This document shows positions 38,420 to 47,914 of a DNA stretch of 64,000 nucleotides, one piece after another. Position numbers and translations under genes: made by a program. The stretch is from Erwinia pyri (lineage in GTDB: Bacteria > Pseudomonadota > Gammaproteobacteria > Enterobacterales > Enterobacteriaceae). The DNA is taken from the NCBI RefSeq assembly GCF_030758455.1, contig NZ_CP132353.1:2542001-2606000 (forward strand), given 5' to 3'. The stretch's first letter is position 1. Each line of letters starts with the position of its first letter. The notes under the pieces are model-generated. The model saw only the letters and a program-made list of their open reading frames with translations. It was not told the origin of the DNA and did no database searches.

Positions 38420-39915
38420 TATTCGCTCTCCTCAGCGTACTGCAGACGGAACTGGTTAAGCAGCGCAAAAACGCGCAACTGGTTGACGTAGTCAGGCGGG
38501 AAGAGCACATCGACGCGATTCGGATCGGCAGCATTACGCTCCACAACCAGATACTTTTTAAACAGGTCAAAGTTTTCAACGATCCCTGCCCGCTCCATGG
38601 TGCGGTAACTGGCGCACATCTCCCCTTTCAGCACCGCTGGCGTGACGATGGCCTGGCCGGATCCGAAGCGGGTTCCGTCATTCGCCAGTTTGTGGCGCGG
38701 ATATTTGCTGGTCACGATACTTTTCAGCTGGCGAATAACGTAGGCACTGGTATGCAGCGTTTCACTGTCCAGATAGCTGTTATCTGCCACACCGTAGGCA
38801 TTTTGCTGATAGGTGGTGATATCGCGCTGAATGCGCAGTACACCGCTTTCAGTGTAAGCAGTGGCAATGCCGTGCATCAGCAGGGACTGCTGCTCGGTCA
38901 GCGTGAAGCGGTTACCGGGCAGAGCCGGGAGTGCGCCGGTAAGCTCACCGGTCTGCGTCGGGCGCGCCGGGTCGTTGCGGATAAACACTGCGTTGCGTGC
39001 CGTTCGCAGCGCAACCAGCTCATCTGCAGCGGTCTGAACGCCCGGCTCATAGCCCGCCACGGTGATGTGCTGGTTATTCAGCGTGTCGCCGAACGCCACG
39101 AGGTCAGACAGCGTACCGATCTTCGCCGTATAAACATGACCGTAAAGCTGCCGTGCATAGCTCCAGCGGCCGGACGAGTCATTCATTTCCAGCGCGATGG
39201 TCGCCAGTGACGCGGAGTCGCTGAACGGCGTACCGATGAAGTCAAAAGGTTCATCACCCATTGCCGCCACTGCCCCGGGCAGATCCGGCGCACCCGTACC
39301 GCCTGACATGGCAGTAATCGCCACATTCAGACCGTCAGGGGTATTTTCGCTGCCCACGGTGCCGTAATAATTCATCAGCAACGGGATATCGTTGCCGGTG
39401 AGTCCTTTGTGCCGTGCTGTCAGCGTGACCGCGCCTGCAGCTGCCGTAGCCGTGACCGGCAGATCAGCATTTGCATTGATGGCAGCGGCCAGGGTTGCGG
39501 CCACGGCGGCTGGCGCGTCACCGGTTACCACAGCCGCCTGCACGCGGGTTGCACTGATATACAGGCTGAGCGTGCCGGATGCCTGCGCACTGCCGGTAAT
39601 GGTCAGCGTGCCCGTAGCGGCTTCGCCTTCAGGCTCTTCAACCGCAATCACCCACAGTTCGCCAAACGGATCGATAGCGCGGTATTTCGCAACCATGCGG
39701 GCAAGCTGGCTGCCCCGGCCCGCGACTTTACCTGCCAGCGCGGCTGACGGCATGATAGTGAGCTGGTTTTTGGGGATAGTGCTGCCGGTGGCGGCAAAGC
39801 CAGTCAGCAACGCCGGGCCACTGTCCTGTGTGGTATTCGCTTCGCTGTTGTCCATCTCCGCCCAGAAGAGCGGCACGCGAAGGTTTGATGGGATAGTCGG
39901 GAAACTGACTGACAT
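38419..39915 (-). CDS. Tail sheath protein
   Basis: A 498-residue contractile sheath subunit (Mu gpL/gp39 family). The N-terminus is SVSFPTIPSNLRVPLFWAEM and the C-terminus has YVNQLRVFALLNQFRLQYAE, both typical of Mu-like sheaths. A central inserted beta domain lies around residues 120-190. Its presence shows this is a myovirus-type particle. Confidence 0.92.
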   Translation of the reverse strand: MSVSFPTIPSNLRVPLFWAEMDNSEANTTQDSGPALLTGFAATGSTIPKNQLTIMPSAALAGKVAGRGSQLARMVAKYRAIDPFGELWVIAVEEPEGEAATGTLTITGSAQASGTLSLYISATRVQAAVVTGDAPAAVAATLAAAINANADLPVTATAAAGAVTLTARHKGLTGNDIPLLMNYYGTVGSENTPDGLNVAITAMSGGTGAPDLPGAVAAMGDEPFDFIGTPFSDSASLATIALEMNDSSGRWSYARQLYGHVYTAKIGTLSDLVAFGDTLNNQHITVAGYEPGVQTAADELVALRTARNAVFIRNDPARPTQTGELTGALPALPGNRFTLTEQQSLLMHGIATAYTESGVLRIQRDITTYQQNAYGVADNSYLDSETLHTSAYVIRQLKSIVTSKYPRHKLANDGTRFGSGQAIVTPAVLKGEMCASYRTMERAGIVENFDLFKKYLVVERNAADPNRVDVLFPPDYVNQLRVFALLNQFRLQYAEESE

Positions 39916-40103
39916 TACTCACCGCCTTGTTTTTTGGTGTCTGCCACGGCTTTCTTCTCTTCCGTGCTGACCTTTTCAACATCCCCGGCCGCAAGGCGGC
40001 GGAGCCAGTAGCTGCTTTCTTCGACGTTCCGGCCTTCTGAAGGCAGCAGATCGCCCCGGACAGGGTCTGGAACAGACCGCCCGCGCTTGGGTTTGATTTG
40101 CAT
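39915..40103 (-). CDS. DUF2635 small tail protein (Mu gp38-like)
   Basis: A 62-residue protein whose sequence PVRGDLLPSEGRNVEESSYW is the signature of DUF2635. The family always sits immediately before the sheath gene in Mu-like tails. It shares one base with the sheath start. The role is unknown. Confidence 0.85.
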   Translation of the reverse strand: MQIKPKRGRSVPDPVRGDLLPSEGRNVEESSYWLRRLAAGDVEKVSTEEKKAVADTKKQGGE

Positions 40104-40106
40104 GTT

Positions 40107-40667
40107 TTACTCGCTGAGGTTGATTTTGGTGTGGTGTTCGATGATGCCGTCAGGGCCATTGCCCGGATCGATGTAATCCATGTCGATGTGGACTGTTTTC
40201 AGTTCATCCAGGGAGTTCAGGTCATCCTGCTGGCGCGTATCCTCTTCGGTGATTTCCCGCGTGAGCATGAATTCAAACTGGTAATAGAGCCTGCCCCGGT
40301 CCATATCCAGCAGCTGGCCGCCCGAGTATGCAACGGGGCCTGCATCCTCATCCGGCTCCCAGCCAAGAAGCGCCTTCCAGATTTCAGCGCGCACATCGTG
40401 CACGGCGTCATAACCCGCAGCCTGGCCACGTTCATCGCGCGTATTATCCAGCACAACGATAACGGCAAAACCTTCCGTGACGTTCTGCCAGTAGTCGGTC
40501 AGTGATTTCTGCTCTGCGGTGATATCCTCTGTAGGTACCACGTAAGCCGCAGGCAGGCGCATCTTTCCGGTTTCAGGGATGGCCTTGAACTCAGCCGCTC
40601 CGGCGACGTTGCCTGCAAACAGAGGGCAGCGCGCCCGCAGCGCGGCAATGACAAGCGAAAGCTTCAT
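40107..40667 (-). CDS. Mu gp37-like tail completion protein
   Basis: A 186-residue protein of the gp37/tail-completion type, with RCPLFAGNVAGAAEFKAIPE near the start. It lies between the gp10-like neck gene and DUF2635, the usual place. It overlaps the upstream gene by four bases. The family assignment is by context and general sequence; no catalytic motif is expected. Confidence 0.75.
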   Translation of the reverse strand: MKLSLVIAALRARCPLFAGNVAGAAEFKAIPETGKMRLPAAYVVPTEDITAEQKSLTDYWQNVTEGFAVIVVLDNTRDERGQAAGYDAVHDVRAEIWKALLGWEPDEDAGPVAYSGGQLLDMDRGRLYYQFEFMLTREITEEDTRQQDDLNSLDELKTVHIDMDYIDPGNGPDGIIEHHTKINLSE

Positions 40668-41170
40668 TTCTTCTTCCTTTCAGGACGGAGTGAGGTTCTC
40701 AGCGCGCGGCTCAGGACATAACGCGTCCAGGCTTTACGCGCCTCAAGCACCTCAGTCATGTAGTTTTTACGCGGGGCAACGCGCCAGCCATTGCCGCCGG
40801 ACTTACCCTTGTGATGGCTCTTCTTACGCTTAGCGCCACGCTTCACGCCGTAGAACAGGAAGGCCGGATAGAAGTCGCCCTCAATAAGTCGGTTACCCTC
40901 GCCCCGCTTCTGGTTAGGCGCGATACGCACCATCAGTCCGGGACGGCTTTTCGATGCCCGGGGGACGTAATAACCGATGGAGCGCGCCAGCCTGCCCGAA
41001 CGGAACCCGGGATTTTCTCCCGGTGCCGAACGCCCACGGCGCATCACCATCCGGCGGGCATCACGCATATGCACCTGGCCGATTTTGACGAAGGCTTTTC
41101 GCATCTTGCCGCGGTTAAAGACAAGGTCTTTCGGCTGCTCAAAATCAACGTGCAGAAGCGGCTTAGCCAT
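40664..41170 (-). CDS. HK97 gp10-like neck/tail completion protein
   Basis: A 168-residue, strongly basic protein (RRMVMRRGRSAPGENPG; GAKRKKSHHKGKSGG). Position after head closure and before the gp37-like gene suggests the HK97 gp10/virion morphogenesis group that caps the tail at the neck. It overlaps both neighbours by a few bases. Confidence 0.72.
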   Translation of the reverse strand: MAKPLLHVDFEQPKDLVFNRGKMRKAFVKIGQVHMRDARRMVMRRGRSAPGENPGFRSGRLARSIGYYVPRASKSRPGLMVRIAPNQKRGEGNRLIEGDFYPAFLFYGVKRGAKRKKSHHKGKSGGNGWRVAPRKNYMTEVLEARKAWTRYVLSRALRTSLRPERKKK

Positions 41171-41552
41171 ACATCTCCCCGCTGCGTTCTTCTGCGCCTA
41201 GTTCTTCACACTCCATCAGCAGATACCGGCCAGCGGAGTTAAGGTCTCTCAGGCGTTTCACCCGAAACACTGAACCGCCATAAACCACCTCATAATCTGA
41301 AGTGATGCCCTTCCGGAAGCGGACAGTCATGTAATGGGTGATTTTGTCATCGGCCTGAACCGATTCGTGGTAAGTCGTGGCACCCACCTGGCGAACCTTT
41401 GCCCAGACATCCCTTTCATTCTGGAAGGTCGGTTCGAGGCCATAATCAGCAGCCGGCTGGTCGATGCGCTGGCGCAGATGGATGCGTTTATCCAGATCAC
41501 CCGGATCGGGCAGCGTGAAGGTTGCGCTTGTGCGCGTTGAGCCAGTTTTCAT
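41163..41552 (-). CDS. Head closure protein (head-tail adaptor)
   Basis: A 129-residue beta-barrel-type protein, with DPGDLDKRIHLRQRIDQPAA and DVWAKVRQVGATTYHESVQA, characteristic of the SPP1 gp16/HK97 gp7 head closure family. It seals the portal-connector complex after packaging. Confidence 0.87.
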   Translation of the reverse strand: MKTGSTRTSATFTLPDPGDLDKRIHLRQRIDQPAADYGLEPTFQNERDVWAKVRQVGATTYHESVQADDKITHYMTVRFRKGITSDYEVVYGGSVFRVKRLRDLNSAGRYLLMECEELGAEERSGEMYG

Positions 41553-41554
41553 AC

Positions 41555-41884
41555 TCAGAACCCCGAAACAGGCAGGCGGCGCGGCTGCAGCAAAAAGTAA
41601 AAGGCCATCGGTGTTTCAGTCTTTTCAATTTCTGTTACGGAGCTGCGGTTTTCATACCAGTGGCTGACCAGCATCAGAAGCCCCAGCCGGATATCTTCCG
41701 TAATCACCATGCCGTCAGGATCGAGGTCAGGCCTGTCGGCAACGGTCTCGTAAAGGTTCCGGTTCAGGTAGGTTGTCGCCTTCGCTTCTGCTGCAAGCGC
41801 CAGCAACTCCAGGAGCCTGTCCTCTTCATTGAAGTCACTTTCGAGCCGGCACTGCATTTTGATTTCTTCCAGCGTCAGCAGCAT
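41555..41884 (-). CDS. Head-tail connector (HK97 gp6-like)
   Basis: A 109-residue helical protein (MLLTLEEIKMQCRLESDFNE; LRLGLLMLVSHWYENR-type helix). This is the phage connector/DNA packaging gp6 family that docks beneath the portal. It follows capsid and the small Lys/Ala/Glu-rich gene. Confidence 0.87.
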   Translation of the reverse strand: MLLTLEEIKMQCRLESDFNEEDRLLELLALAAEAKATTYLNRNLYETVADRPDLDPDGMVITEDIRLGLLMLVSHWYENRSSVTEIEKTETPMAFYFLLQPRRLPVSGF

Positions 41885-41893
41885 GGCATCACC

Positions 41894-42184
41894 TTATTTG
41901 CTTTTAGCTTTGGCCTTTTCGTCAGCTTTCGCCTTCACTTCGGCGTCAGCCTTCTCTTTTTCCTCAGCATCGGCTTTCACTTTGGCCTCAGCGTCTGCTT
42001 TCTCCTGTGCCTCTGCTTTGGCCTTTTCGTCAGCTTCAGCTTTCGCATCATCTTCTACCGATTTTGCATAGCCCAGCTTAATCAGCTCACGGCCATGCTG
42101 TTCAGTGGTTTCAATGTCATTACCTTCAGAAATCACCTTGCCGCCGAAATAGTTCGGTTTAATCAGGGTCAGTTTCATACGCAT
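41894..42184 (-). CDS. Small protein with charged Ala/Lys/Glu repeat tail
   Basis: Up to 96 residues; the second ATG at 42178 (MKLTLIKPNYFGGKVI) gives 94. Residues about 45-96 are an imperfect repeat of AKAEADEKAKAEA type, forming a long single helix. The N-terminal 40 residues look like a small folded domain. Many HK97-type phages have such a gene after capsid; it may be a head decoration or accessory protein, but that is inferred. The low-complexity DNA makes it prone to length change. Confidence 0.6.
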   Translation of the reverse strand: MRMKLTLIKPNYFGGKVISEGNDIETTEQHGRELIKLGYAKSVEDDAKAEADEKAKAEAQEKADAEAKVKADAEEKEKADAEVKAKADEKAKAKSK

Positions 42185-42221
42185 CTCCTGTGCAGGCGGC
42201 CCGCAGGCCGCCAGTTAACGA

Positions 42222-43433
42222 TCAGGCTGCTGCCGGAGCAGTAAAGGTGCCGTAAATGAATGCTTCAGGGCGTTTCACAGCCAGCGCCAGACGCTCTTCG
42301 CAGCGAATCGAGATCATGTTTTTCTCGAAGTCGTCGGCGTTCTCGGTGGAGATAACCACGTTGGCATCCTCACGGTCGAACAGCTGAGCGGCTGCGTTGA
42401 ATGCGCCGGTCAGGAACTTACCCTGGAAGGCGGCGGTTTCGGTGGCCACAACAGGCAGGCCCCAGAGGGTCGGGCCGGTCAGCGCCGAAGGGTTAGCCAG
42501 GATGTAGCGGCCCAGCGTGTCTTTGGTCAGTTCGATCTTCGCCCAGTCGATGAAGTGAAGGACGTGACCGGACGCCGGGAAGCGAGCCAGCTGAGCCTGA
42601 AGCATTGCCAGACGCAGATCGTCGATGCCGTTCTGTTGCTCAACACTGAACGCCGCAGCGAAAGCTGATGCCTGAGGCACGATACCTTTCAGATGCGCAC
42701 CGGTCCCGTCTCCGAACAGGATTTCCTGCTCTTCGACATATTTCAGGCCGTAGCGCATTTCGGCGTCAACGGTCGACTGCAACTGCGCGAAGTCATCCAG
42801 GATCTGCTTGGAGGCTTTAAACATGTGCGCGATGGTTGTGACTGGCGTGATCTGCGTTGCAAACTCAATATCGCTGTACGGTTTTGCTGTCCCTTCCGGT
42901 ACGACTTTCGCCGCATTGGTAAAACCGGTCTGCTGTACCCAGAAGATTGCAGGCGCACTGGTGCGGCCCGGCGCGATCAGGTCACGAATGAACAGGCGCT
43001 GTTTTGGCAGTGCGTCAATTCCCGGCAGGCGCTGTGGCTCTACCACGCCATCCGCTACGCCCGTGGAAAGCAGGGCGGCGTTAACCGGCACACTGACACG
43101 CTTGCCGCCCTCAACGCTGGCAGCAAAAGCTTTCAGTGCCTCAGAGCTGATAACGGTGTGGCCAACAGACTCAATAACCTTTTTAGCGTTACTGAGAGGC
43201 ATCTGTGCAACGTGCTGCTCCAGCTCACCTTGCGAGGCTTTCAGAGATTTAAAGGCTTCATTCAGCGCGTTGTGCTCGGTGGCGATCTTGTCTACAGCTT
43301 CTTTGGTCTGAGCGGACAGCTGGCCGGAGTTTTTTGCCTCTTTCAGCGCGTCTTCAGCCTTCTGACTGAAGGTGCCGGACACCTCTTCCAGCTTCGCGGA
43401 TACTTTTTTCAGTAACTCATTTACATCTGACAT
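42222..43433 (-). CDS. HK97-family major capsid protein with scaffold domain
   Basis: A 403-residue capsid precursor. Residues about 1-110 are a coiled-coil delta scaffold (MSDVNELLKKVSAKLEEVSG), to be removed by the adjacent protease. The HK97 core follows, with LPGIDALPKQRLFIRDLI and the C-terminal DFEKNMISIRCEERLALAVK. It follows the protease by nine bases in the classic portal-protease-capsid order. Confidence 0.94.
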   Translation of the reverse strand: MSDVNELLKKVSAKLEEVSGTFSQKAEDALKEAKNSGQLSAQTKEAVDKIATEHNALNEAFKSLKASQGELEQHVAQMPLSNAKKVIESVGHTVISSEALKAFAASVEGGKRVSVPVNAALLSTGVADGVVEPQRLPGIDALPKQRLFIRDLIAPGRTSAPAIFWVQQTGFTNAAKVVPEGTAKPYSDIEFATQITPVTTIAHMFKASKQILDDFAQLQSTVDAEMRYGLKYVEEQEILFGDGTGAHLKGIVPQASAFAAAFSVEQQNGIDDLRLAMLQAQLARFPASGHVLHFIDWAKIELTKDTLGRYILANPSALTGPTLWGLPVVATETAAFQGKFLTGAFNAAAQLFDREDANVVISTENADDFEKNMISIRCEERLALAVKRPEAFIYGTFTAPAAA

Positions 43434-43442
43434 GGTGATTCC

Positions 43443-44291
43443 TTATTTGCCGAACGCGGCCAGCGCGTTTTGAAGTTGTTCAATGTTTTCAGGGTTGATG
43501 TCGTCGGTAGCGCCCGGCATACCTTCAGGGTTGGCAGCAGCGCCTGGCTTGCTGCCGGTTAAGGCTTTGAGAAGTTTTCGACGTTCAGAGCGCGGCGCAT
43601 CTGTTTTAGCCAGCATCGCATCGAGCTTGCGCAGCGCTGCGGCCGGACTGTCGTCGTCATCAGAGATTTCATCAGCAGAAAGAAGACGATCGGCAAAGCC
43701 TTTCTCTACGGCATCGCTGCCGCCGATATAGGTTTCTGCATTCATCATTTCTTCGATAGTTACGGCATTCAGCCCGGTTCGTGCTCCGTAGATATCATTC
43801 ATGGCCTTGTCGAAAGGCTCCATGTCTGCGGCCACCTGCGCCAGGTCGTGCCGGTTACCCATGGCGTATACCCAACAGTTGTGGATCATCAGGAAGGCGC
43901 CGCGGCCGATTTGCACTTCATCGCCAGCCATCGCGATAATCGATGCGGCAGAAGCTGCCAGACCAAGCACCTTGACGGTCACCTTGCCCTCGTACTCGCG
44001 CAGCAGGTTATAAATAGCCAGACCTTCAAACATATCGCCGCCTGGCGAATTAATATTTACGGTTACATCAGCGCCACCAATAGAGCGCAGCGCGGCGGAG
44101 ATGCGGCTTGCAGTCACGCCATCGCCGTACCAGTCAGCACCGATCACGTCGAATACAGAGATGCTGTTAGCATCACTCTTTGCGGCTTTGATGCCGCCGT
44201 TCCAGCGCTCCATTGCAGAGGAAGGCAAATCGCGTTTTTCGCGCGCAAAAGGCCGCCCCTCCGGCGCTTGCGGAAGGCTTTTTAATGTCAT
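43443..44291 (-). CDS. ClpP-like prohead maturation protease
   Basis: A 282-residue serine protease of the ClpP/S49-like phage class. The oxyanion strand NINSPGGDMFEG is near residues 79-90, S114 (GLAASAASII) is the nucleophile and H137 (MIHNCW) the general base. The C-terminal 70 residues are a charged tail that may self-cleave. It removes the capsid scaffold during maturation. It lies five bases before portal in reading order. Confidence 0.92.
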   Translation of the reverse strand: MTLKSLPQAPEGRPFAREKRDLPSSAMERWNGGIKAAKSDANSISVFDVIGADWYGDGVTASRISAALRSIGGADVTVNINSPGGDMFEGLAIYNLLREYEGKVTVKVLGLAASAASIIAMAGDEVQIGRGAFLMIHNCWVYAMGNRHDLAQVAADMEPFDKAMNDIYGARTGLNAVTIEEMMNAETYIGGSDAVEKGFADRLLSADEISDDDDSPAAALRKLDAMLAKTDAPRSERRKLLKALTGSKPGAAANPEGMPGATDDINPENIEQLQNALAAFGK

Positions 44292-44296
44292 TTGAT

Positions 44297-45628
44297 TTAA
44301 TCCTGCGTTTCGGAGGGTGGTGGCTCTTGTGTGCCTGAATTATTCTGAGGTGATGCTGTGCGCTCCGGGAATAACCATCCCTCAAGTGCTGCTCTGACTT
44401 TTTCGCCTCCCGCATCGCCTTCTTTGCCGAGTTGATCAAGGGGCGTAAGATTCAGCTGCACTGTGTAAATATCACCACCGTCAATTGGAGGAAGGTTTTC
44501 CAGGCGCCGCACGTCATTACGGGACATCCAGCCGTTCTGAAGCGCGGTTGTGTAGTAAGCGGACCGTCCGGCACTGTCAGCCCGAAGAAGGCCTTCAACA
44601 GAGAATTCCGCGAAAAGATCATCATCACCATTAAGCAGGCATCGTGATATCTCCTGCTCAATATTGATAAGCAACGGGCGGAGCGTGTTGGTAAGAAACT
44701 GCATGTTCATACCTTCCACGCTTGATGACCAACTGCTCTGTTTGGTGGTATGTCCAACCATAAACGGTGGCACACGGAACCAGCGGCAAATCTCTTCAAT
44801 GCTAAATGCGCGCGACTCAAGCATCTGCGCATCCTCGGGGTTTAAGGTGATATTCTGATAGGACATATCACCTTCAAGTACCATCGCTTTCCCAGCATTT
44901 TTTGAACCGACGAATTTATTCAGATTCTCTCGGTTTTTTTGTCGCTGTTCTTTGGTAAGAAGGTTTTTCGATAAGAAGAAGCCTGAAGTCTGGATGCCGT
45001 TTTCAAAAATTTTTGCAGCCGATTCCTCAACCGCCATTGCAGAGCCAAACACATCACGTCCGGTCCTCATCGGCATCATGCCGCAAACACCATCAAGACC
45101 GAACCCACGAATGTGCATCATATTTTTGACTGGAATTACTCGCTTATGCCCATTCTCGGTATAGGTATATTCCAGTTCACCATTGTCCAGTCGCTTTACT
45201 ACCATGTTCTGAGGAAGTAATGGAACGAGGGAAACCAGCCTTGTCCCAATCATTTTCTTCTCGACGAAGGAATTACCCCTCAGACAAATGCTCGCCATGA
45301 TCATTAACATGAAGCGAGAAGGCGTCATCTCCAGGTTCGGGCGACGACACAGAAGCTGGTAAGCCGGGTGATTCTGAGCCAGCTTTCTCGATCCGTCTTT
45401 TTCGCGCTGGTATACCTTAAGCGGAAGAGTTGATACAGACTCACTTAGCAACCGGACACAAGCCCAGACAGCAGAAAGTTGAATGGCCTTGTCTGCAGTA
45501 ACCACTTTTCCGCTACTACTCGTTCCGAACCACTCCTGAAAGAAGTCACCATTTGTCAGGCTTATCGGGACGCCCAGCCAGTTAAGCAATGCGCTTTTCA
45601 CCCGGCCAGGCTGTTTGTTTGTCTCCAT
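44297..45628 (-). CDS. Portal protein (HK97 family)
   Basis: A 443-residue phage portal protein. AIQLSAVWACVRLLSESVST near residue 45 and LMIMASICLRGNSFVEK near 105 are diagnostic of the HK97 gp3 family. It forms the dodecameric vertex through which DNA is packaged. It shares one base with the terminase stop. Confidence 0.94.
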   Translation of the reverse strand: METNKQPGRVKSALLNWLGVPISLTNGDFFQEWFGTSSSGKVVTADKAIQLSAVWACVRLLSESVSTLPLKVYQREKDGSRKLAQNHPAYQLLCRRPNLEMTPSRFMLMIMASICLRGNSFVEKKMIGTRLVSLVPLLPQNMVVKRLDNGELEYTYTENGHKRVIPVKNMMHIRGFGLDGVCGMMPMRTGRDVFGSAMAVEESAAKIFENGIQTSGFFLSKNLLTKEQRQKNRENLNKFVGSKNAGKAMVLEGDMSYQNITLNPEDAQMLESRAFSIEEICRWFRVPPFMVGHTTKQSSWSSSVEGMNMQFLTNTLRPLLINIEQEISRCLLNGDDDLFAEFSVEGLLRADSAGRSAYYTTALQNGWMSRNDVRRLENLPPIDGGDIYTVQLNLTPLDQLGKEGDAGGEKVRAALEGWLFPERTASPQNNSGTQEPPPSETQD

Positions 45629-47379
45629 CAGATACCTACCATGATCGGGTCGTCAAAAAAGTCATCAGGATCGCCTGTCTCTACCAGTACCGCGTCTTCA
45701 GCCGCGCCGATAGCCATTGCAGAAGCCACCACGCCATCAATGCGCCCGGTGCTCTTCTTCTTGGCGAAAATACGGTTGTCCTTCTGGTCAGCCTCCAGCA
45801 CCGCAGACGCAGCGTTCCAGCGGAGACAGGGATTCGTCCGGATAACGAGGGCTTTGTTGTTCAAGTGTTCTTCAAAAAGCTCTATTGAACGCGGCATCCA
45901 CAGACCAGACTCCTGAGCTTTATAGAAGCCCTGCCCGTGGGGGATAAGGTCAACGCTCACAGATTCGTTCTCAAGCTCAGGTTCCAGATACTTAATTCGG
46001 TACTGGTCAAACGCGATGCATTTAATGTTGTACTTCGCCGCCAGCTCACCGATGCGCACGGCCACAAAGCCGTAATTCACCGCTTTACCCGGCGGCGCAT
46101 GAATAAAGCCGTTGCGCAGCCACGCATCGTAAGGAACGTGGTCAGTCTTGGCTCGCTCAAGCAGAGAATCTTTTGGCGTCCAGAACTCCACCAGAAGCTT
46201 TTTGGTTTTCGGGAAGTACAACGCCAGTGCGGTAAGGTCCCGTGAACCGGAAAGGTCGAGGCCGCCATAGCATTCCTCGCCGGACAGTTCGTCAGGGTCG
46301 AAATCCTTTTCGCAGTTCATCCAGGTATCGCTGTCTATCCACGGATCGGCAGACTCCACCCACTGACAGAAGTTGAGGCGCCGGACAATACTCTCTTTCG
46401 AGGGCATGCCACGTGCCTGCGTTACCTGCTCGCGCAGATATTTATCGGTAAACGTCTGTCCCAGCGATGGGTTAGCTTTAGCCCAACAGGACTCATCCTT
46501 AAACGGGTCGTCCCCCTCATCCAGTGAACAGATGAAGCTGAAAAAACTGTCATCTTCTAAATCACCGGCGGCAACCTTGCGTCCGTATTCGTGGTATTCA
46601 AAACAGACGCTGGTTTTATCGTGGCCACTGTTAGTGATCAGGAACATAAGTGCCTGGCGGCGGCCTTTAGTTCCGGCACGCATCATCTCAACAACGGCGT
46701 TTGTTTTGTGCTCATGCACTTCGTCAATCAGCGCACCGTGTGGACGTGGGCCTGACTGACCGTCATCAGAGCTGATCGGCTTGAAAAAAGAACCGGTCTG
46801 CAGGAATGCAAGGTTCCAGACGTTCAGGCCGGTCCCGGATTTAGTTATCCGCTGAGCCAGTGCAGGCGACTGATCGACCATCGTCACCGCATCACGAAAC
46901 AGAATCATCGCCTGGTCTTTTTTAGTCGCGGCGGCATAAACCTCTGCACGCGGCTCTTTGTCAGCCATCAGCAGGTACAGGCCCACCCCCCCGGCCAGCG
47001 GCGATTTACCAGAGCCTTTACCGGATTCGATATAGCTCATCCGAAAGCGGCGCGTGCCGTCAGCGGCTTTCCAGCCAAATAGTGAGCCAACAATGAAGCA
47101 CTGCCACGGCAAAAGGATAAACGGTTTACCTTCGTGTTCACCGCCATTCAGCTTCAGCACCTGAGCGAAGAAATTAATGACCCGCGTTACTGCTTCAACA
47201 TCCCAGAACAGTCCCCGTTTTGGGCCCAGCTCCAGATCGCGAAGATGACGCGCGCAGGCGGCACGAATATCCGGCCCCGCCAGTACCTCCCCGCTCGTAA
47301 CGTCCATTGCATACTGCGTCGCCGGGTCAACCGAAGAACGCGTTGAGCGGGTCTTCTTCTTTTTCTCCACCATCTGCAT
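45628..47379 (-). CDS. Terminase large subunit
   Basis: A 583-residue packaging motor. The ATPase domain includes a Walker A-like SGKGSGKSPLAGG near residue 120 and the nuclease domain has YGGLDLSGSRDLTALAL near 370. The first ATG (47379) touches the ribosome site; the third-codon ATG at 47373 has better spacing (AAGGTGA, then six bases). Either overlaps the small-subunit gene by about 50 bases, in a lysine-rich stretch. Confidence 0.95.
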   Translation of the reverse strand: MQMVEKKKKTRSTRSSVDPATQYAMDVTSGEVLAGPDIRAACARHLRDLELGPKRGLFWDVEAVTRVINFFAQVLKLNGGEHEGKPFILLPWQCFIVGSLFGWKAADGTRRFRMSYIESGKGSGKSPLAGGVGLYLLMADKEPRAEVYAAATKKDQAMILFRDAVTMVDQSPALAQRITKSGTGLNVWNLAFLQTGSFFKPISSDDGQSGPRPHGALIDEVHEHKTNAVVEMMRAGTKGRRQALMFLITNSGHDKTSVCFEYHEYGRKVAAGDLEDDSFFSFICSLDEGDDPFKDESCWAKANPSLGQTFTDKYLREQVTQARGMPSKESIVRRLNFCQWVESADPWIDSDTWMNCEKDFDPDELSGEECYGGLDLSGSRDLTALALYFPKTKKLLVEFWTPKDSLLERAKTDHVPYDAWLRNGFIHAPPGKAVNYGFVAVRIGELAAKYNIKCIAFDQYRIKYLEPELENESVSVDLIPHGQGFYKAQESGLWMPRSIELFEEHLNNKALVIRTNPCLRWNAASAVLEADQKDNRIFAKKKSTGRIDGVVASAMAIGAAEDAVLVETGDPDDFFDDPIMVGI

Positions 47380-47794
47380 TCACCTTTGCCCGGGCAGCCG
47401 GTGTAAGGCCGAATTCCACCAGGTAACTTTTGAAACGACGATCGGCATCCGCCAGCATGGCGACAGCCGGATTCGCTTTAATTAAAAAATCACCCATCTG
47501 GGTTTTAGTCGTATATGTGCGCCCTTCGATATCGACTATCTGGCGCAACTGCAATATTTCTGCATATAAATCGCAGAGCCGTTCGAGCGCAAAAGTATCC
47601 GCAACCGTGAGCACGCCCATTCCGTCAAGAAGAACGGTAAGCCTACCCCAGGCTGTTTTACCCCAGTCGGTCAGATGTGATGGAGGACTTGGTATTTCAC
47701 GGGCAGGCTTTGGCTCATTTTTATTAAGCGCACGCTTGCCCGGATTGCCGGTAACAACTTTCAGATGGGTAGGTTTTGGTCGTCTTCCGGCCAT
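47327..47794 (-). CDS. Terminase small subunit, P27 family
   Basis: A 155-residue P27-type small terminase (MAGRRPKPTHLKVVTGNPGK, the typical start). It recognises the packaging site and recruits the large subunit. The HK97-like phages with this family package from cos sites, which fits the HNH gene and short gap upstream. Confidence 0.92.
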   Translation of the reverse strand: MAGRRPKPTHLKVVTGNPGKRALNKNEPKPAREIPSPPSHLTDWGKTAWGRLTVLLDGMGVLTVADTFALERLCDLYAEILQLRQIVDIEGRTYTTKTQMGDFLIKANPAVAMLADADRRFKSYLVEFGLTPAARAKVNADGGEKEEDPLNAFFG

Positions 47795-47914
47795 AAAAAC
47801 CTCCCAGAAAAAAACTTTTCATTTCGCGGTTGTGCGTAAAAAGGGGGGCGGGCGGTCAGGAAGGCGGTTGCTCCTGAAGTCTTTACCCTCCCCTCCCCGT
47901 AGGTTCGTGGCTCA
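47795..47914. other. Candidate cos (packaging) region
   Basis: A 120-bp gene-free gap between the HNH gene and terS, with runs of G and C (GGGGGGCGGGCGG; CCCTCCCCTCCCC). In HK97-like phages cos lies exactly between the HNH gene and terS. The cut position cannot be identified from sequence alone. Confidence 0.4.

Noticed and set aside
41894..42184. Lys/Ala/Glu-rich frame as pure low-complexity artefact
   Set aside because: The non-repetitive N-terminus, gene spacing and usual presence of a gene at this place in HK97-type heads favour a real gene.
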